Shown here one piece after another: positions 1-7,583 of a stretch of DNA of 21,432 nucleotides; positions within the stretch are counted from its first letter, which is position 1; each line of letters starts with the position of its first letter. Both the position numbers and the translations under genes were made by a program. The DNA comes from Gemmatimonadota bacterium (GTDB taxonomy: Bacteria > Gemmatimonadota > Gemmatimonadetes > Gemmatimonadales > GWC2-71-9): positions 1 through 21,432 of the forward strand of contig QHUE01000004.1 of assembly GCA_003221825.1 (NCBI GenBank), given 5' to 3'. Below the pieces are notes generated by a model. The model ran no database searches. It was not told the origin of the DNA and saw only the letters and a list, made by a program, of their open reading frames with translations.

Positions 1-46
1 CCGGCGCTGGATTGCGGGATCGTCCGGCGCTGGATTGCGGGATCGT
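1..46. repeat. 23-bp perfect tandem duplication
   Basis: Bases 1-23 and 24-46 are identical copies of a 23-base unit beginning CCGGCGCTGG and ending GGGATCGT. Because 23 is not a multiple of three, the duplication would shift any reading frame running through it, and no frame across it stays open for long. It could continue to the left of the window, so the copy number is a minimum. I see no coding role. Confidence 0.85.
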
Positions 47-207
47 CACAGCGTGGTGGCACTACCAGGTGAAGGGCGCACGGCCACGCCACGGCAGCAC
101 GGGGACGAGCAACGCGAGCGGCAACGTCAGGGACGACCCTAGCGAACATGAATCGCCCTGAGGACCGACCGAGAATCGTAGCAGAATCACAACAAGACTC
201 ACAACGC

Positions 208-246
208 GCGACCCCCTGAGCAGAGTTCAGGGGGTCGCCGTCTTTT
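208..246 (+). terminator. Intrinsic terminator-like hairpin
   Basis: A perfect 12-bp inverted repeat (208-219 with 227-238, arms GCGACCCCCTGA and TCAGGGGGTCGC) encloses a 7-nt loop and is followed by CGTCTTTTCC. Stem strength and the T-rich tail fit a Rho-independent terminator reading on the plus strand. No intact gene upstream in the window needs it, so it may serve a gene that begins left of the window or a decayed one. Confidence 0.7.
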
Positions 247-309
247 CCGAAACCCCACAGCGTGGGGGGATTTGGGGGTCCTGGAGGGCGCGGCCTGAGC
301 ACAAAAACA

Positions 310-336
310 GCGGGCCCGCATGGACCCGCCGTCTTT
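310..336 (+). terminator. Second terminator-like hairpin
   Basis: GCGGGCC (310-316) pairs with GG-A-CCCGC (322-329), with one bulged A and a 5-nt loop. It is preceded by an A-run at 303-307 and followed by CGTCTTT. The tail CCGTCTTT matches that of the hairpin at 208-246. It is weaker than the first hairpin, and no gene directly upstream explains it. Confidence 0.4.
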
Positions 337-512
337 GGACACCGCTGGTCTACACTCCGCGGCGCGGACCGATCGCCGACGCCACAGCTCACGAGCGCTG
401 CTTGCGCGGTGACGGTTTCGGGACCGACTTTTCGCCTCTCGGCCGCTCCACTGGCGGAGACTCCGCTCCTGTTTTAGCCTCAGTTGCACTGTCTGAGGTA
501 GGCGCGCCCGGC

Positions 513-556
513 TCGCTCAGGCTACGGGTCGCAGGTTCGAGTCCTGCCTCGGGAGC
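513..556 (+). pseudogene. tRNA 3'-half-like fragment (T-arm and acceptor strand)
   Basis: Bases 531-547 form a perfect T-arm: GCAGG stem, TTCGAGT loop, CCTGC stem, including the near-universal GTTCGANTC core. The next seven bases, CTCGGGA (548-554), would be the 3' acceptor strand. No matching 5' acceptor strand (TCCCGAG) lies in the preceding ~100 bases. A D-arm-like TAGCCTCAGTTG occurs at 475-486, but the anticodon arm between does not fold canonically and no CCA follows. I therefore read it as a tRNA fragment, such as an integration-site remnant, rather than a working tRNA. A chance T-arm is the alternative. Confidence 0.4.
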
Positions 557-571
557 TTCCGCCGCTACGCG

Positions 572-949
572 TTAACTCCCTTCACCGCCCAGGACGCCGC
601 GAACCAGCTCAACAATCTCGCGTGCGTTAAAGGGCTTCTGGATGCTCTTCAGCGCGCCGAGCAGCTCCGCGTCCTGCCGCAGATCGAGTAGGCCGGTCGA
701 GTCCCCTCCCGACATCGCGATCACTTTGATCGCCGGAAAGCGCTTCCGGATCTCGCGCAGCGTCTGAATGCCGTCCATGCCGGGCATGAAGATGTCCGTG
801 ATGACGACGTCCGCGGGCGCCCGTTCGAGGAGCTCCATCCCGACCTCCCCATCGCTGGCCTCGAAGACCTCATGCCCGTCATTCTCCAGCGCGCGCCGCA
901 CGATGCGACGGATCGGTTCCTGATCGTCAATCACGATGACGCGGGCCAT
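572..949 (-). CDS. CheY-like single-domain response regulator
   Basis: A 125-residue protein that is one receiver domain and nothing else. The acidic pocket is D8-D9, the phosphoacceptor is D52 in TDIFMPGMDG, the switch residue is S80 (MSGG) and the conserved lysine is K105 in QKPF. With no output domain it should act by protein contact or as a phosphate shuttle, as known for CheY/Spo0F-type proteins. The ATG at 949 is supported by a good ribosome site (GGGGAGGAAG, about 9 nt spacing). The stop of the hybrid kinase lies 46 bp upstream, so the two are probably co-transcribed, and that kinase or its C-terminal receiver is the likely phosphate source. There is no sign of damage. Confidence 0.93.
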   Translation of the reverse strand: MARVIVIDDQEPIRRIVRRALENDGHEVFEASDGEVGMELLERAPADVVITDIFMPGMDGIQTLREIRKRFPAIKVIAMSGGDSTGLLDLRQDAELLGALKSIQKPFNAREIVELVRGVLGGEGS

Positions 950-995
950 GACTCAACTTCCTCCCCGTCGGGTGTTCCAGATAGTCGGTGACTCC

Positions 996-2954
996 CTACA
1001 GCGAGGCATCCAGGACCTCGCGTATCCTCCGCAACAGACCCTCCGCCGTGAACGGCTTCTGCAGGAACTCGACTCCCCCCTCGAGCACGCCGTGCTGCAC
1101 GATCGACTCATCCGTGTATCCGGAAACGTACAGCGTGCGCATGGACAGTCGGGTCGGGCTCAGCAATCGTGAGACTTCACGACCGCTCATCCCGGGCATG
1201 ACGACGTCGCTCAGCAACAGATGTATCGGCCCGGGATGCGCCGCCGCCGTTGTGAGCGCCGCCGCGCCGTTTGCGGCCGTCAGCACGTGATAACCGCGCG
1301 CCTCGAGAGTCTTACGGATCAGCGTACGAACTTCCTCCTGGTCCTCCACGACGAGAATGGTCTCGGACCCGTGCAGTGTCGCCGTGGGAACGGGAACGAC
1401 GATGGGTGGCTCGGCGACCTCCCCCCCGGCAACCCGAGGGAGATAGATCTTGAACGTTGTCCCGATGCCGAGCTCGCTGTAGACCCAGATGTAACCGCCG
1501 GACTGCTTCACGATTCCGTATACGGTCGCCAAACCCAAGCCAGTACCTTTTCCTCGCGCCTTGGTGGTGAAGAACGGTTCGAACACGCGCGCCTGGGTTT
1601 CGGCGTCCATGCCGGTGCCGGTGTCGCTCATCGCGATCATCACGTAATCGCCAGCAGCCACGAGCGGTTGATTGGCGACGTAGGCACCGTCCAATGACAC
1701 ATTGGCGGTTTCAATCGTCACCGTACCGCCGCGCGGCATCGCATCGCGGGCATTCACGGCGAGATTGACGAGGACCTGTTCGACCTGGGTCGCATCAGCG
1801 CGCACGGCCGCCAAATCGGGCGCCAGCACCGTGCGCAGTGTCACGTCCTCGCCGATGAGCCTCCGCAGCAGCCGTTCGACCTCGCCCACGACGTCATTCA
1901 GGTCGAGCACGCGCGGCGCGAGCACCTGCTGTCTGCTGAACGCGAGCAGTTGGCGCGTCAGATCGGCGGCCCGCACCGCCGCCTGGCGGCTCTCGAGCGC
2001 GTGCTCGCGCGCGGGATGGTCAGGGGACAGCGCTTCCAGTAGCAAGTCGGTCGAACCGAGAATCGCAGTGAGAAGATTATTGAAGTCATGGGCGATGCCG
2101 GCCGCCAGTCGACCGACCGCCTCCATCCGTTGCACGGCCCGAAGCCGCTCGTCCGCGACCCGCAAGCTCTCTTCGGCCTGCTTGCGGTCGGTCACGTCGC
2201 GATAATTCACGACGAGGGCGCGTACCGCCGGATCCGCCAGTCGATTGGCGATGACGGCCTCGAGGTCGCGCCACGATCCGTCCTTGTGCCGCACCCGCAG
2301 ATCCGTGTGCACGATTTCCTCCGGATCACCGAACAACCGGCCTAGCAACGCGGTCGCTGCCGATTGCTGATCCGGATGCACCAGCTCGAGAACGCTGTGC
2401 CCTGTCATCTCGCCAGCCGCGTAGCCCAGGGTCGGCTTGAGCGATTGGGTGCTGTAGATGATCGTGCCGGCCCCATCGAGCAGCGTGATGACATCACTTG
2501 AATGTTCGATGAGACTGCGGAAGCGCTGTTCGCTCGCCTCGCGAGCGGCCTCGGCGTCCATCGCCTCGCGCAGCGCGGCGTTCAGCGCCAGGGCACGCCG
2601 GACCGCGGGGCCTAACCGGTGGAGGCGTTGCTTCACGACGTAGTCCGCGGCGCCGACTCTGATGTAATCAGCGGCGGTCTCTTCATCGATCGAGCCCGTC
2701 ACGATCAGCACGGGGAGCATCGGCCGCTCGCGCTGAATGGTGTCTATCACGTCGAGCCCACTGGTCTGCGGCAGCGCATGGTCTGACAGCACGATGTCCG
2801 GGGAAAAGGAGCGCAGCGCCTCGGTCAAGGCCGGTTCACGATCGACGCGTGCCGCGGTGACGACGAATCCGCTGCGCCGCAGGGCGTGCAACATCAGCTC
2901 GTAGTCAGCCTCATTGTCCTCGACGATCAGCACGCGAAGCGCGTCTGGCGGCAT
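996..2954 (-). CDS. Hybrid histidine kinase REC-PAS-HisKA-HATPase-REC
   Basis: A soluble hybrid sensor kinase of 652 residues from the ATG at 2954. The order is: N-terminal receiver (VLIVEDNEADYE, phospho-Asp 58), PAS (about 145-255), HisKA with H289 in GIAHDFNNLLTAILG, HATPase_c (N-box VNLAVNARDAM, SDTGTGMD, GKGTGLGLATVYG) and a C-terminal receiver (phospho-Asp 583 in LSDVVMPGMSG, K633). No membrane segment is visible, so the signal should be cytoplasmic, through the PAS domain or by phosphorylation of the N-terminal receiver. The frame stays open to a GTG at 3068, which would add 38 unconserved-looking residues and overlap the upstream gene; I prefer 2954 because the receiver fold begins five residues later. 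Neither start has a clear ribosome site. It lies between the MEDS regulator and the CheY gene in one orientation. Confidence 0.9.
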   Translation of the reverse strand: MPPDALRVLIVEDNEADYELMLHALRRSGFVVTAARVDREPALTEALRSFSPDIVLSDHALPQTSGLDVIDTIQRERPMLPVLIVTGSIDEETAADYIRVGAADYVVKQRLHRLGPAVRRALALNAALREAMDAEAAREASEQRFRSLIEHSSDVITLLDGAGTIIYSTQSLKPTLGYAAGEMTGHSVLELVHPDQQSAATALLGRLFGDPEEIVHTDLRVRHKDGSWRDLEAVIANRLADPAVRALVVNYRDVTDRKQAEESLRVADERLRAVQRMEAVGRLAAGIAHDFNNLLTAILGSTDLLLEALSPDHPAREHALESRQAAVRAADLTRQLLAFSRQQVLAPRVLDLNDVVGEVERLLRRLIGEDVTLRTVLAPDLAAVRADATQVEQVLVNLAVNARDAMPRGGTVTIETANVSLDGAYVANQPLVAAGDYVMIAMSDTGTGMDAETQARVFEPFFTTKARGKGTGLGLATVYGIVKQSGGYIWVYSELGIGTTFKIYLPRVAGGEVAEPPIVVPVPTATLHGSETILVVEDQEEVRTLIRKTLEARGYHVLTAANGAAALTTAAAHPGPIHLLLSDVVMPGMSGREVSRLLSPTRLSMRTLYVSGYTDESIVQHGVLEGGVEFLQKPFTAEGLLRRIREVLDASL

Positions 2955-3033
2955 ACGCCATACGCACGGAGTCGGTGAGGGTAGCGTCAAATACTTCTTT
3001 GTTAGTGGAGCTAGCGCTGCGAGCGATAGGACG

Positions 3034-3714
3034 TCAATGGAGCGGAGCGTCGTGGCATTGGAGGACACCCGCAGCGTCGAGTCCCGAAATCTTCCGCGCG
3101 TCGTACTGGCACAGCGTGATCACCGGAAACGCCTGGGCAATGGATCGGCCATACTCGGCCTCGTACTCCAGGGTCTCGCCAAACGGCAGCCGGCCGAGCG
3201 CACCGGCGGATATGTCCCCCACGACGTACGCGCGCGCGACGCCGGCTTTGAGGGCGGCGCGAATCCGTACGCGCCAATACTCGAGCTGTGCCGCCGCCGA
3301 CGCGTGATACTCCCCCACGAGCAACCGCCCCGTCGTGACGTCAGTCCGGATGGCGGGACGATCGTACTCCAGTTGCGCGATGACCGCGGCCTGCACATCC
3401 CGTGTAGCCGCGAACAGACAGAGCGCATCTGCCTGCAGGCCTTGAGTCAGGAATCCCGACGCCCCACGGACTCGTTCGAGATCGCTGGTATACAGCGCGC
3501 AGAAGTGATTGTGCGCCCGAGACGGAGCCGCACGGTCCGCCACGCCGATGAACGCCAACAAGTCGTCGCGTCGGAAGCGCCGCTCGTGCCGCCCACCGAT
3601 GCGGAGACACGGCAACCGTCCCGCGTTGGTCCAGCGCCGCAATGACGTTTCGCTCACCCGCAGAAACTCGGCCGCCTCGCGGATGTCGAGCAGTTCCGCC
3701 GCCCCGTCTTGCAT
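3034..3714 (-). CDS. DcmR-like regulator: excisionase-type HTH + MEDS sensory domain
   Basis: A 226-residue protein. Residues 8-57 form a MerR/excisionase-type winged helix (LLDIREAAEFLRVSETSLRRW, then GGRHERRFRRDDLLAFI). Residues 69-220 match the MEDS domain (methanogen/methylotroph, DcmR sensory domain): HFCALYTSDLERVR, GLQADALCLFAAT, GRLLVGEYH, AYVVGDISAG, EYEAEYGRS and LCQYDARK. The same order, HTH then MEDS, is found in DcmR, the dichloromethane-responsive regulator of methylotrophs, and MEDS is predicted to sense small hydrocarbon derivatives. The ligand here is unknown. It is first gene of a minus-strand operon with a hybrid kinase and a CheY, a setting in which MEDS domains are known. 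It diverges from a LysR gene across 40 bp. The ATG at 3714 has only a weak ribosome site. Confidence 0.85.
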   Translation of the reverse strand: MQDGAAELLDIREAAEFLRVSETSLRRWTNAGRLPCLRIGGRHERRFRRDDLLAFIGVADRAAPSRAHNHFCALYTSDLERVRGASGFLTQGLQADALCLFAATRDVQAAVIAQLEYDRPAIRTDVTTGRLLVGEYHASAAAQLEYWRVRIRAALKAGVARAYVVGDISAGALGRLPFGETLEYEAEYGRSIAQAFPVITLCQYDARKISGLDAAGVLQCHDAPLH

Positions 3715-3754
3715 TGGCCTGCCTATCAGTGTATATCAAAGACTAGCAAAGAAT
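3715..3754. promoter_or_regulatory. Divergent MEDS/LysR control region with TATCA direct repeat
   Basis: Only 40 bp separate the two divergent start codons, and this gap is AT-richer than its surroundings. TATCA occurs at 3724-3728 and again at 3734-3738, exactly 10 bp apart (one helical turn), the arrangement expected when one protein binds two successive faces. TATACA on the minus strand (3731-3736) is a possible -10 element for the MEDS gene. The site is a natural operator for the LysR protein or the HTH-MEDS protein, or both. This is inferred from spacing and repeats alone. Confidence 0.45.
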
Positions 3755-4669
3755 ATGGAATTACGCCACCTGCGGTATTTCGTCGCTGTCGCTGAGGAGC
3801 GCAGCTTTAGCGGAGCAGCCACCCGGCTGCATGTCGCCCAGCCGGCGCTCTCAAAACAGATTCGCGATCTCGAGGTCGAGCTCGGCATCGAGCTCCTCGA
3901 GCGGGGGCCGCGTGGCGTGCGCCTGACCCCGGCCGGTCGCGCGTTTCTTGTGGAGGCGCGGCACACGCTCGACGTCGCGTCCCGCGCCGCGTCGTCGGCT
4001 CGCGGCGCCGCCGTGGGGCGGGATTCCCCTCTGCGCTTCGCCCATGGCGAACTCGCCGCACACGGAACCGCGATCGAAAACCTCCTGACATCGTTTCGCG
4101 ACGCCAACCCGGACGCGCAGATCGAGATCTCGAGCCAGCACGACGGCGACATCTTCCACGCGCTGCGCGAACGCCGCGTGGACGTCGGATCCGTCTTTGT
4201 CGTCGAGTGGCCGGTCCCCGGATTCGCCGCCCATCGTCTCATCGACGCCACAATAACCGGCGTCCTGCTCCCGGGTAGCCATCCCCTGGCGGCGCAGCCC
4301 TGCATTCGTCTGGCGCAGCTCCGGACGCTCACCTGGCTCAACTCGGCACCCCGCCGGTGGCCGGGGTTTTTGCCGATACTCGAGACGGCGCTGCGCGCAC
4401 GCGGACTCGTTCCCGAGCGGCGGCTCGAGCGGCCGAAAGAAGCGCCGGCGATGAACCTCCAGATCGCCGCCGGCGATACGTGGACCCTGATGACCGAGGC
4501 CGTTGCGGCCCCATATCGCAAGGAATCGAACGGCATTGTGTATCGTCCCTTCGCCGAGCCGCCGATTCCCTGCTGGCTGGCCCTCGTCTGGCTTCCACCC
4601 ACGTCCCTGCAGACGGGCCAGCTCGTACAAGCTGCTCGCGACTCCGGGTTGCGTCTTCCGGAGGACTAG
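3755..4669 (+). CDS. LysR-family transcriptional regulator
   Basis: A 304-residue protein, the usual LysR length. The N-terminal winged helix is clear: MELRHLRYFVAVAEERSFSG, AATRLHVAQPALSKQIRDLE, then LGIELLER and VRLTPAG (residues 1-62). The effector-binding domain runs from about 92 to 295 (SPLRFAHGEL, GVLLPGSHPLA). Proteins of this family bind DNA as tetramers and respond to a small-molecule co-inducer; the ligand cannot be read from sequence. The frame is open far upstream, but ATG 3755 is chosen because the canonical LysR start falls there. It is divergent from the MEDS regulator, so by family habit it may control that operon. Its TAG stop overlaps the stop of the convergent kinase gene. 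Confidence 0.93.
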   Translation: MELRHLRYFVAVAEERSFSGAATRLHVAQPALSKQIRDLEVELGIELLERGPRGVRLTPAGRAFLVEARHTLDVASRAASSARGAAVGRDSPLRFAHGELAAHGTAIENLLTSFRDANPDAQIEISSQHDGDIFHALRERRVDVGSVFVVEWPVPGFAAHRLIDATITGVLLPGSHPLAAQPCIRLAQLRTLTWLNSAPRRWPGFLPILETALRARGLVPERRLERPKEAPAMNLQIAAGDTWTLMTEAVAAPYRKESNGIVYRPFAEPPIPCWLALVWLPPTSLQTGQLVQAARDSGLRLPED

Positions 4670-7485
4670 CTCGAGCGCGTCGCCGCGTCGAGCACTTGCC
4701 GCACGCGCGCCAACAGATCGGCGCTCGTCCACGGCTTCGGCAGGAACGGCAGCGACGGATCAAGCGGTTCTTCGCCCCGCTCCTGGGCGACGTAGCCGCT
4801 CGTAAAGAGGAAGGGCGTTTGCCGCCCTTCCCGTCGGGCGATCTGATAGAGTCCGCGGCCACCCAATCGGCTCATCACGACATCGGTGAAAACCAGATGA
4901 ATCGGCGCGGGGTGGTGCCGCAACAGGTGCAGCGCCTCGATGCCGTCACCCGCCGCCAGCACGGTGTACCCGGCGTGTTCCAGGGTGTACACCGTCGCGC
5001 GCCGCAGCTGAGCCTGATCCTCCACCACGAGCACCGTCTCGTGGACGGCTTCCATCGCTGCGGCCAGCTGTTCGTGCGCTCCCGAGGCGCGGCGCCGCGT
5101 CGCTTCTTCGGCCACGGGGAAGTAGATCCGCAACCGCGTGCCCGCGCCCGGCGCGCTGTCCATCTGGACGAAGCCGCCGTGCTGCTTCACCAGCCCATAG
5201 ACGGTCGCCAACCCCAGGCCGGTGCCTTTGCCGACCGGCTTCGTCGTGAAGAACGGCTCGAAAGCGCGTTGCCGTGTGGCCTCGTCCATTCCCGCGCCCG
5301 TGTCGTCGACCGCGAGGCATACGTATTCCGACGCCGCTCCCGGGCCGAGCACGTCGCGCTGCGCGTCGCTGATCCAGGTACAGCTCGTTTCGAGCCGCAG
5401 CACGCCGCCATCCGGCATCGCGTCCCGCGCGTTGTTCACGAGATTCAGCAGGATCTGCTCGACGGCGTGGCCGTCGGCCCCGACCTCCGGGAGATCTTCG
5501 TCGGCAAAGACGAGCAGCTCGATATCCGCGGGCAGCACTCGCCGCAGCACGGCGGCCAGATCGTTCAGGAGATGGCCGAGATGCACCGGCTCGAGGGTCA
5601 GGGTCGAGCGGCGGGCAAATCCGAGCAGCTGGTTCACCATGAGGCGGCCGCTGACCGCCGCCGAGATGATGTCGCGCAGGCTCGCTTCGTCGGGACCGCG
5701 GGACAGGAGCTCGGCGTTGGCGAGGATGATCGTCAGCAGGTTGTTGAAATCGTGCGCGATTCCACCGGTGAGCTGACCGATCGCTTCCATCTTCTGGGCC
5801 TGACGGAGTTGTTCCTCCAGGCCGCGTCGCTCGCTGACGTCCTCGGCGAACACTTCGTGGCACTCGACGCGGCCGTCCTCGTAGCGCACGGAGCGGCCGT
5901 ACAACCGCACCGTGATCGCCTCGCCATCCTTGCGGCGCCATACGGCCTGCGTCTCGACGGCGCCCGCCGCGGCGTTCATCTGCATGAGATAGCGGGCGCG
6001 CGCCGCCGGCTCCTTGAACACGTCCCGGTCGAGATTCTGGCCCAGCAGCTCGGCCTCCGACTCGTAACCTAGCATCTCCACCAGCGCCGGGTTGACGGAT
6101 AGGAGGCTGCCGTCAGGCGTGGCCCGGAAAATGCCGAACGGGGCCTGCTGCACCAGCATGCGGCTGGCGGCGTCGGCGCGCCGCAATGCTTCTTCCGCGC
6201 GCCGCCGTTCGGTGATGTCCGTGGCGACACCGACCACCCCGGAGATGGAGCCGTCCCGCTCGCGCACCGGTGAGTACTGCGCCTCGAACTCGAACCCGAA
6301 CAGCTCGACGCGCGCCGTCACCGACTCCCCCGCCAGCGCTCGGCGCACATCGGCGACCGCCTGCGGCACGTCGCCGAGGAGTTCGAAGAACGATTTGCCC
6401 AGCAACATCCCCGGCCGCACGCCGAGCGAGTGCAGTCCCTTTCCCTCGGCGAGCGTGAAAACGCCCTTCGGATCGAGCGAGAACAGAATGACGGGTGAGC
6501 CGGCCACGACGGTGCGGAGACGCTGCTTGCTGGTGTGGAGGACCTCTTCCTGCCGGACGCGCTCGGTGACGTCACGGGAGTTGACGATCACGCTGTACGC
6601 GTTCGGCTGATCCAGCCGCGCTTGACCGATCGACTCCAGCACCCGCCAGGCGCCGTCGGCGTGCCTGAATCGGAATGTCGCCGTCTGCGGCGAACCGGGC
6701 CGCTGAATCGCGTCCGCCAGCGCTTCCATGACCGGTGCCAGATCGTCGGGGTGCATGAACTCGAACGCGTTGCGTCCCAGCAAGTCGTTCGCACCGTAGC
6801 CGAGCAGCCGCTGCACCGACGGCGAGACGTACCGCAGGATGCCGTCATCACCGAGAATCGTGACGATGTCGGAGGCGTTTTCCGTCAGGGAGCGGAAGTG
6901 CTCTTCGCTCTTGCGCAACGCCTCTTCGACACGCGCGCGCTCCAGCGCCGTCGCGAGCACGTGGGCGAGGGCCTGGACAAACAGCACGTCGGGGCCACTG
7001 AACGCGCGTGGCTGCGCGCTGTAGGCGCCGAGGACGCCCCAGGGACGCTCGCGACCCTGCACCACCACGCAGACGCCGCTGACGATGTCGTGCGCGTCGA
7101 GATGCGGCGGGGCGCTGAAGCGGATTTCGGTGGCGAGTTCTTCGACGACGACGGGGCCCGCGGCGTTGAGCGCGTACCCCGCCAGCACCGCCGCATCGGC
7201 CGACACCAACGTCTTCCCGACGCAGCCGTCCTGCCACCCCTCGCCGGCGCGGAGCACCAGGCTGCGGTGCTCGGGCTTCAGCTCGAGGATTTCACTGAAC
7301 GCGACATCCAGACCGCGGGCGACGAGCTTGGCGGCGGTACCGAACAGGTCGGCCCGCGCCACGCCAGCCAGCGCCTGCTGGCCGAGGTGCGCGACCGCTT
7401 CCTGCTGGCGCGCCGCGGCGCGCAGCTGCTGCTCGGCGCGATTCGACTCCTCGACGCCCAGCCAGCGAAACCGCTTCGGTTGCAC
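4666..7485 (-). CDS. Hybrid histidine kinase GAF-PAS-PAS-PAS-HisKA-HATPase-REC
   Basis: A 939-residue soluble sensor kinase. The order is: GAF-type domain (about 25-185), three PAS domains (about 195-310, 320-428 and 440-552, ending in SRDVTER, ATDITER and AEDVSER), HisKA with H578 in GIAHDFNNLLTIILA, HATPase_c (NLVNNARDAM, DDTGAGMD, GKGTGLGLATVYG) and a receiver with D868, T895 and K917. The receiver has DVVMSRLGG where DxxMPxxxG is usual, so the proline is missing; the catalytic residues remain. The GTG start at 7485 is supported by GGAG five bases upstream. No membrane helix is visible, so cytosolic ligands or cofactors bound by GAF/PAS are the likely inputs. It is divergent from the next kinase (98 bp) and convergent with the LysR gene, sharing a CTAG at the stops. 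Confidence 0.93.
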   Translation of the reverse strand: MQPKRFRWLGVEESNRAEQQLRAAARQQEAVAHLGQQALAGVARADLFGTAAKLVARGLDVAFSEILELKPEHRSLVLRAGEGWQDGCVGKTLVSADAAVLAGYALNAAGPVVVEELATEIRFSAPPHLDAHDIVSGVCVVVQGRERPWGVLGAYSAQPRAFSGPDVLFVQALAHVLATALERARVEEALRKSEEHFRSLTENASDIVTILGDDGILRYVSPSVQRLLGYGANDLLGRNAFEFMHPDDLAPVMEALADAIQRPGSPQTATFRFRHADGAWRVLESIGQARLDQPNAYSVIVNSRDVTERVRQEEVLHTSKQRLRTVVAGSPVILFSLDPKGVFTLAEGKGLHSLGVRPGMLLGKSFFELLGDVPQAVADVRRALAGESVTARVELFGFEFEAQYSPVRERDGSISGVVGVATDITERRRAEEALRRADAASRMLVQQAPFGIFRATPDGSLLSVNPALVEMLGYESEAELLGQNLDRDVFKEPAARARYLMQMNAAAGAVETQAVWRRKDGEAITVRLYGRSVRYEDGRVECHEVFAEDVSERRGLEEQLRQAQKMEAIGQLTGGIAHDFNNLLTIILANAELLSRGPDEASLRDIISAAVSGRLMVNQLLGFARRSTLTLEPVHLGHLLNDLAAVLRRVLPADIELLVFADEDLPEVGADGHAVEQILLNLVNNARDAMPDGGVLRLETSCTWISDAQRDVLGPGAASEYVCLAVDDTGAGMDEATRQRAFEPFFTTKPVGKGTGLGLATVYGLVKQHGGFVQMDSAPGAGTRLRIYFPVAEEATRRRASGAHEQLAAAMEAVHETVLVVEDQAQLRRATVYTLEHAGYTVLAAGDGIEALHLLRHHPAPIHLVFTDVVMSRLGGRGLYQIARREGRQTPFLFTSGYVAQERGEEPLDPSLPFLPKPWTSADLLARVRQVLDAATRSS

Positions 7486-7583
7486 CCCGGCTCCGTGCCG
7501 TGGAAAGGGATCGAAAGCTAGATGCGATACGCGGTAAGGCCCGTGAGGCTGGTCACCGGCCCCGCCACCCGTAGATTCGGGCT
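7486..7583. promoter_or_regulatory. Divergent intergenic region between two hybrid kinases
   Basis: These 98 bp must hold the starts of two divergent kinase genes. On the plus side TAGATT (7572-7577) lies exactly 6 bp before the ATG, a leaderless-type -10 element (listed separately). On the minus side the GTG has its own ribosome site, and I see no convincing -35/-10 pair. No inverted repeat long enough to call an operator was found. Confidence 0.35.
7572..7577 (+). promoter_or_regulatory. Leaderless-type -10 element (TAGATT, 6 nt before ATG)
   Basis: TAGATT fits the TANNNT -10 consensus and ends 6 nt before the ATG at 7584, so transcription would begin at or next to the A of the start codon. 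The start has no Shine-Dalgarno sequence. The same hexamer with the same spacing precedes the holB start at 16548. No good -35 element is seen; TGGTCA at 7550-7555 with a 16-bp spacer is the closest. Confidence 0.5.

Larger units (their letters stand above)
47..571. other. Gene-free stretch with terminator hairpins and tRNA fragment
   Basis: No reading frame here resembles a protein I know. Short open frames exist on both strands (for example 262-477 plus and 199-489 minus) but they overlap, have Arg/Ser-rich low-complexity composition and lack ribosome binding sites, so I leave them out. The stretch holds two GC-rich hairpins with T-rich tails (208-244 and 310-336) and a tRNA 3'-half-like sequence ending near 556. 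It probably represents the remains of a tRNA locus or island edge downstream of the minus-strand signalling operon. Confidence 0.5.

Noticed and set aside
465..556. Complete tRNA gene with long variable arm
   Set aside because: The T-arm is perfect, but no 5' acceptor strand pairs with CTCGGGA and the anticodon arm does not form.
2955..3068. N-terminal extension of the REC-PAS kinase to GTG 3068
   Set aside because: The 38 extra residues resemble no receiver sequence and would overlap the MEDS gene; possible but less likely than ATG 2954.
4357..6072. Long plus-strand open frame (571 codons) opposite the hybrid kinase
   Set aside because: It is antisense to clear GAF/PAS/HK coding sequence, is Arg/His-rich without any domain, and results from high-GC third positions.
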